Below are positions 59,567 to 64,000 of a DNA stretch of 64,000 nucleotides, one piece after another. The stretch is taken from assembly GCF_029029505.1 (NCBI RefSeq), contig NZ_JAKJSD010000002.1:1-64000 (forward strand). The letters are read 5' to 3'. The notes beneath the pieces were generated by a model. It was given only the letters and a program-made list of their open reading frames with translations. It was not told the DNA's origin and did not search any database. Numbering within the stretch: the first letter of the stretch is position 1; each line of letters begins with the position of its first letter. Position numbers and translations under genes: made by a program. The DNA comes from Ancylomarina sp. DW003 (lineage in GTDB: Bacteria > Bacteroidota > Bacteroidia > Bacteroidales > Marinifilaceae).

Positions 59567-61144
59567 ATGTTTACAGAAAAAGAGTTTGATTTTTTGATTA
59601 TTGGTAGTGGCTTAGCCGGACTGTATGCAGCCAGTTGTGCTGCTGACTTAGGACGTGTGGTACTCGTAACCAAAACGGATCTTAATGTTAGTAATTCCTA
59701 CTATGCCCAGGGAGGCATAGCCGCTGTTACAAACTCTGACGATTCTCCTGACTTACATTTAAAAGATACTTTTGAGGCTGGTCGTGGTCTTTGCGATTTC
59801 TCTCCGGTAAATATTCTTGTAAACGAAGGACCTGACAGAATCAAGGATCTAATTGATATGGGAATGCAATTTGACACACTTGAGGGGGAATTATCAAGAG
59901 GACTTGAAGGGGGACATCTCCGAAGAAGAGTCTTGCATGCGGGAGGAGATTCTACAGGAAAAGAACTTATAAAATTCTTAACTGATAAAGTCTTAAGCAA
60001 TAAAAACATTGAAGTATTAGAAAATCAAATGGTTTATAAACTCTTGTGCCAAAACAAAAAATGTTACGGTGCACTAACCTATAAGCCAAGTGATAATACC
60101 AATCTCAAAATAATAGCAAAAAATACATTTCTGGCTATGGGCGGGGCATCTGCTATTTACCAGAGAACCACAAATCCCAATACAACAGTTGGCGATGGTA
60201 TTGCTTTGGCTTATGCCGAAGGTGCTGAAGTTTCAGATATGGAGTTTATTCAATTTCACCCAAGTGCTTTTTATTCTGAGGATGGCAACACTTTCCTTAT
60301 TAGTGAAGCTGTTCGGGGCGAAGGTGCTCAGTTGTATAACCAAAAAGGAGAACGTTTCATGCTTAACAAGCATGAACTAGCAGAATTGGCTCCTCGTGAT
60401 GTTGTAGCCCGTTCGATATTTGAGCAAATGCAGACCAATAAAGATGAGTTTGTTTATTTGAGACTTAGCCATCTCGATTCAGAAAAGATTAAAAAGCGCT
60501 TTCCTACTCTCTATAAAAAATGTGCTGATTTTGGGGTTGATATGTGCCACCAGGTGCCAATTGCTCCGGCAGCTCATTATATGGTTGGAGGAATTAAAAC
60601 GGGACTAAACGGAGAAACAAATATCGCCAATTTATATTGCTTTGGTGAGTTAGCATCATCAGGTGTTATGGGGGCTAACCGACTGGCATCAAACTCGCTT
60701 TTAGAATGTTTGGTTTTTGGTAAAAGAGCCATTATCCATGCTTCGAACCAAAATAAATTAAACGCTGCTCCAAAGTTTGAACAGGATGAATTATATTGCA
60801 ATAAAGCCCTTGAAGAAGATTTTCTAAATCAGGTTAATGCAATTGCCAATGCTATGAATACCAATTTGGGTATTGTTCGCGACGAAAAAAGCATGAAAGA
60901 GTTAACAGACTTTCTAAACAAGCTTAAAACAAATTTTCCGTTCGAGAACAACGAGTATTACAGTACCCGAATGCAAAACCTTATTCATGTGTGTCTGCTA
61001 ATGACAAAAGCCGCAATACAAAGAAAAGAAAGTCGTGGTGGCCATATCAGAAGCGATTTTGAACATGAAAACAAGGCTTATATAGCTCACTCAATACAAA
61101 CACAAAACAAGGATTTATTCTTTGTTCCAATCGAAAATAAATAA
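59567..61144 (+). CDS. nadB: L-aspartate oxidase
   Basis: At 525 residues the FAD-binding start is FLIIGSGLAGLYAA. The succinate dehydrogenase-like elements are the SYYAQGGIAAV segment, the HxxGGD block (VLHAGGDSTGKE), the catalytic EFIQFHPSA and RGEGAQLYN, and the C-terminal AAHYMVGGIKTGLNGETNIANLYCFGELA. It oxidises aspartate to iminoaspartate, the first step of de novo NAD synthesis. First gene of nadB-nadC-nadA. Confidence 0.97.
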   Translation: MFTEKEFDFLIIGSGLAGLYAASCAADLGRVVLVTKTDLNVSNSYYAQGGIAAVTNSDDSPDLHLKDTFEAGRGLCDFSPVNILVNEGPDRIKDLIDMGMQFDTLEGELSRGLEGGHLRRRVLHAGGDSTGKELIKFLTDKVLSNKNIEVLENQMVYKLLCQNKKCYGALTYKPSDNTNLKIIAKNTFLAMGGASAIYQRTTNPNTTVGDGIALAYAEGAEVSDMEFIQFHPSAFYSEDGNTFLISEAVRGEGAQLYNQKGERFMLNKHELAELAPRDVVARSIFEQMQTNKDEFVYLRLSHLDSEKIKKRFPTLYKKCADFGVDMCHQVPIAPAAHYMVGGIKTGLNGETNIANLYCFGELASSGVMGANRLASNSLLECLVFGKRAIIHASNQNKLNAAPKFEQDELYCNKALEEDFLNQVNAIANAMNTNLGIVRDEKSMKELTDFLNKLKTNFPFENNEYYSTRMQNLIHVCLLMTKAAIQRKESRGGHIRSDFEHENKAYIAHSIQTQNKDLFFVPIENK

Positions 61145-61157
61145 TAGAATAATAAAA

Positions 61158-62009
61158 ATGGAAGAAACCGGACTAAACATACAGGAAGTCGATTTCATTA
61201 TAGATCACGCCTTTCGCGAAGATATCGGAAGTGGCGACATTACAAGTAACAGCTTAATACCTGAGAGTACTACTGCTAAAGCCAGCATGACTGCTAAAGC
61301 CGATGGTGTAATTGCGGGCTTACCTATTGCTAAAAAAGTATTCGAAAAATTAGACTCAAAACTAATTTGGAAACCTGTCGTTAAAGATGGTGACAGAGTA
61401 AAAAAAGGAGATCTAATTGTAGAGATTGAAGCCAGTTTCAGAGCTCTTTTAACGGGCGAACGTTTAGCTCTGAACTTATTACAACGTTTATCAGGAATTG
61501 CTACCGAAACTTCGAAATACGTTAAAGAAGTTGAAGGAACTAAAGTGAAAATACTAGATACCCGAAAAACGGTTCCCGGACTTCGTACATTTGATAAGTA
61601 CGCTGTAAAAATGGGCGGTGGAACTAATCATAGAATCGGCTTATTCGATTTGGCTATGATTAAAGATAATCACATTAAAATTGCCGGTGGAATTGCAAAA
61701 GCAGTTGCTCAGGTGCGTGAGGCTATTCCTTCTGATATTAAAATTGAAGTTGAAACCACAACGCTCGATGAAGTGACACAGGCTGCTGACGCTGGTGCTG
61801 ACATTATCATGTTAGATAATATGAGTAATGAAACAATGACTAAAGCTGTAGAACTAATCAATGGCAGAAGTCTTGTTGAAGCTTCGGGAAACATGAATTT
61901 ACAGCGCCTAAAAGGCGTTGCTGCAACCGGAATTGATGTTATTTCAGTAGGTGCCTTAACACATTCAGTTATTGCTCTAGATATCAGTCAGAATATCTGC
62001 CAAATATAA
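61158..62009 (+). CDS. nadC: Nicotinate-nucleotide pyrophosphorylase (quinolinate phosphoribosyltransferase)
   Basis: The open frame begins inside nadB at 61122, but the ATG at 61158, 13 bases after the nadB stop, is the likely start and gives 283 residues. The family motifs are clear: DIGSGDITS near the N-terminus, LLTGERLALNLLQRLSGIAT, DTRKTVPGLR, YAVKMGGGTNHRIGLFDLAMIKDNHI and EVETTTLDEV ... ADIIMLDNMS. It converts quinolinate and PRPP to nicotinate mononucleotide, the third step of the pathway. Confidence 0.97.
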   Translation: MEETGLNIQEVDFIIDHAFREDIGSGDITSNSLIPESTTAKASMTAKADGVIAGLPIAKKVFEKLDSKLIWKPVVKDGDRVKKGDLIVEIEASFRALLTGERLALNLLQRLSGIATETSKYVKEVEGTKVKILDTRKTVPGLRTFDKYAVKMGGGTNHRIGLFDLAMIKDNHIKIAGGIAKAVAQVREAIPSDIKIEVETTTLDEVTQAADAGADIIMLDNMSNETMTKAVELINGRSLVEASGNMNLQRLKGVAATGIDVISVGALTHSVIALDISQNICQI

Positions 62010-62046
62010 ATTTCAATCGTAAATTGAAAATCACATCCTAAATAAG

Positions 62047-62973
62047 ATGGAAAAACAAGAAATAATCAAGCAAATAGAAGACTTGAAAGCGAAGAAGAAT
62101 GCTGTTATTCTTGCACATTATTATACCGATACAGAAATTCAGGATTTAGCTGATTACGTGGGTGATTCATTAGGTTTAGCAAGACAAGCTGCTGAAACAA
62201 CAGCCGATATCATTGTATTCTGTGGCGTTCATTTTATGGCTGAAACTGCTGCTATCACTTCTCCGGAGAAGAAAGTTTTAATTCCGGCTCAACGTTGTGG
62301 TTGTTCATTGGCCGAAAGTATAACAGGGGCTGATATAAGAAAATGGAAAGATGCTAATCCGGGAGGTCTGGTTGTTTCATACGTCAACACTACAGCCGAA
62401 GTTAAGGCTGAAACTGACTATTGCTGTACCTCATCTAATGCCATTCAAGTTGTAGAGCACTTAGGCAAAGAACAGAAGATCTTTTTCACTCCGGATAAAA
62501 ACCTTGGGGCTTTTTTGAATAAAAAGACCGGTTACAATATGGAATTATGGGATGGCGACTGCTGTGTTCACGAATTTATTTCTTCGAAAATGATTTTAGA
62601 TATGCATCAGCAATATCCTGAAGCCGATATCTTAATTCATCCTGAAAGCAGCTGTTCCGGTGATGACGAGATTTTAGCTCATCCTAAAACATTTTTCTAT
62701 TCAACAGCTGGTATTATTAAACATGCAAAACAATCGTATAAAAAACAGTTTATTATTGCTACTGAAAAAGGAACTTTGCATCAACTAAAAAAGGAGAATC
62801 CTGATAAAGAATTTATTCTGGTTCACCCTAAGGTTATCTGTGGTTCGATGAAAAAAGTGACTTTAAAGCGTCTATACGAAGCTTTACTTCACGAACAATA
62901 TAGAGTTGAAATTGATCCTGAGATTACGAAAAAAGCTCAACTCTCTATTAATCGAATGTTAGAGATTGGATAA
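62047..62973 (+). CDS. nadA: Quinolinate synthase A
   Basis: At 308 residues this iron-sulfur enzyme condenses iminoaspartate with dihydroxyacetone phosphate to quinolinate. The three cluster cysteines are recognisable by context: RCGCSLAES, WDGDCCVHEF and VICGSMKKV. VILAHYYTDTEIQDLADYVGDSLGLA is the family N-terminus. It lies 37 bases after nadC and is closed by a strong terminator, completing the nadBCA operon. Confidence 0.97.
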   Translation: MEKQEIIKQIEDLKAKKNAVILAHYYTDTEIQDLADYVGDSLGLARQAAETTADIIVFCGVHFMAETAAITSPEKKVLIPAQRCGCSLAESITGADIRKWKDANPGGLVVSYVNTTAEVKAETDYCCTSSNAIQVVEHLGKEQKIFFTPDKNLGAFLNKKTGYNMELWDGDCCVHEFISSKMILDMHQQYPEADILIHPESSCSGDDEILAHPKTFFYSTAGIIKHAKQSYKKQFIIATEKGTLHQLKKENPDKEFILVHPKVICGSMKKVTLKRLYEALLHEQYRVEIDPEITKKAQLSINRMLEIG

Positions 62974-62980
62974 ATATTAA

Positions 62981-63014
62981 AAGCCTTGTCAAAATATGAC
63001 AAGGCTTCTTTTTT
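62981..63014 (+). terminator. Terminator of the nadBCA operon
   Basis: AAGCCTTGTCA (62981-62991) and TGACAAGGCTT (62997-63007) form a perfect 11-bp stem with a 5-base loop, followed by CTTTTTT. Confidence 0.93.
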
Positions 63015-63233
63015 GACATAAAGAATCCGGTTCCAATTAAGCCAACTCTATATCATCATCATACCAAACACATCAAGGCTTTTAAAAACACATTATTTAG
63101 AACTAATCTTATCAATTTGAATTATCATTTCAGGCAGAAAATCATATCTTTATTCGACATTAAACAGTAGATACATTTACTCTTGTTAATGCGATCTGTA
63201 TAAGAATCTAAATTATACTTCCAAGCCTGATAT

Positions 63234-64000
63234 ATGCCCAAACCTTTATCCTCTATATTCCTTCTTTTATTGCTCTGCTATTCGAATTTTAGCTTCTCAA
63301 CAGACGATGAAGCAAAGGATACTCTGTCTTATCATCTGCAAAAACAGTTTAATACATACGAGAGCACGAATATCGATTCATGCTCATATTATGCACACCA
63401 GCTTATCAAGCATTTTGGCTCTATTGGTAATGATAGTTTATTAATCAGATCGCATCAAGATTTTGGAAGAGTTTTTGAGGCAAACAAACAGCTGGATTCT
63501 TCCTTATATCATTATAATACTGCACTTAAAATTGCAAAAACACAAAACATTCCTTTTTTAATTGTTAGATCTAAGATATTAATCGGAATTCATTACGATA
63601 AAGCATTTAAGCTTGAAAAAGCTATCAAGCATTATAATGATGCAATAGTTTTATCTCACCAGCACGAGTTTTCGAATTACGAAGCAATCACTTATAACCA
63701 ACTAGGGAATATATATTGGGAACAAGGGAATATTCATAAAGCACTTCAAGCATTTATAAATGCGAATACAATTATTGAAAAACACAATCTCTCCAGCCTT
63801 AAAATAAGCACATTGGCAAATATAGCCAATGTTTACTTGGCTGATAAGCAATGGTCAATCTCCCTCATTAAACTAAACGAAATTCTGAAATTGGCTAAAG
63901 AGACAAATAACATTTACTATCAGGCATGGGCTAATAACAATATCGGAACAGTCTATGAAACTCTTGATAACTACAATAAAGCATTGGTCCACTACCAAAG
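63234..64000 (+). CDS. Secreted TPR protein, cut by the window edge
   Basis: ATG at 63234 opens a frame that runs off the window after about 255 codons. A signal peptide (SSIFLLLLLCYSNFSFS) is followed by several tetratricopeptide repeats with the pattern LYHYNTALKIAK, AIKHYNDAIVLSHQ and YNQLGNIYWEQGNIHKALQAF, then a further repeat near the end. In Bacteroidota this layout usually continues into a transmembrane helix and a LuxR-type or histidine kinase output domain, but that part is not in the window. No such assignment can be made from what is visible. Confidence 0.8.
   Translation, partial: MPKPLSSIFLLLLLCYSNFSFSTDDEAKDTLSYHLQKQFNTYESTNIDSCSYYAHQLIKHFGSIGNDSLLIRSHQDFGRVFEANKQLDSSLYHYNTALKIAKTQNIPFLIVRSKILIGIHYDKAFKLEKAIKHYNDAIVLSHQHEFSNYEAITYNQLGNIYWEQGNIHKALQAFINANTIIEKHNLSSLKISTLANIANVYLADKQWSISLIKLNEILKLAKETNNIYYQAWANNNIGTVYETLDNYNKALVHYQ

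Overview
The window is AT-rich DNA from a member of the Bacteroidota, most likely a marine or anaerobic Marinilabiliales-type bacterium (inference). The evidence is two complete sigma/anti-sigma/SusC/SusD loci, lipoproteins with Bacteroidota-style signals, a BT0820-like HAD protein, a Bvu_2165-like HU-fold protein, weak or absent Shine-Dalgarno sites at most genes, and the arginine decarboxylase-agmatinase-deoxyhypusine synthase gene order. No rRNA, complete tRNA or CRISPR array was seen.

Layout. 0-7 kb: an unassigned structured non-coding stretch, a membrane TPR protein, CorA, MscS, and an ATP-grasp ligase fused to a metal-site-less M20 peptidase fold, convergent with a class I glutamine amidotransferase. 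7.4-11 kb: a tightly overlapping polyamine operon. 11-17.5 kb: a NarL-type two-component pair, an ECF sigma factor, two PepSY-like proteins, a 41-residue basic protein, a deoxyhypusine synthase paralogue without the catalytic lysine, and a GNAT-nitrilase fusion without the nitrilase cysteine. Four promoter-like sites GTGAC-N15/16-(C/A)GTC lie in this block and suggest one local ECF regulon; one of them would start a structured ~230-nt leader or small RNA. 17.9 kb: Hsp20.

18.4-32.3 kb is an integrated accessory island. It holds a group II intron domain V relic, a type I restriction-modification operon (hsdM-hsdS-hsdR) with the remnant of an Abi_2-type gene between S and R, several mobile-element DNA-binding proteins separated by related simple intergenic repeats, an AbiE-type toxin-antitoxin pair with two matched operators, and a tyrosine integrase. 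The 3' half of a tRNA-Pro(GGG) gene with its native terminator marks the right boundary.

32.5-52.8 kb carries two minus-strand nutrient-uptake loci. The first is ECF-FecR-SusC-SusD-Calx-beta lipoprotein-C39-like cysteine peptidase. The second is ECF-FecR-SusC-SusD-TlpA-TlpA. Between them lie a Bvu_2165-like protein with a GC-rich hairpin leader and a cluster of three palindromes. 53-64 kb is core metabolism: a KamA-like radical SAM enzyme paired with a diflavin reductase, a HAD protein, thioredoxin reductase, a BFD-like ferredoxin, an HD phosphohydrolase, the NAD synthesis operon nadB-nadC-nadA, and the start of a TPR protein cut by the window edge.
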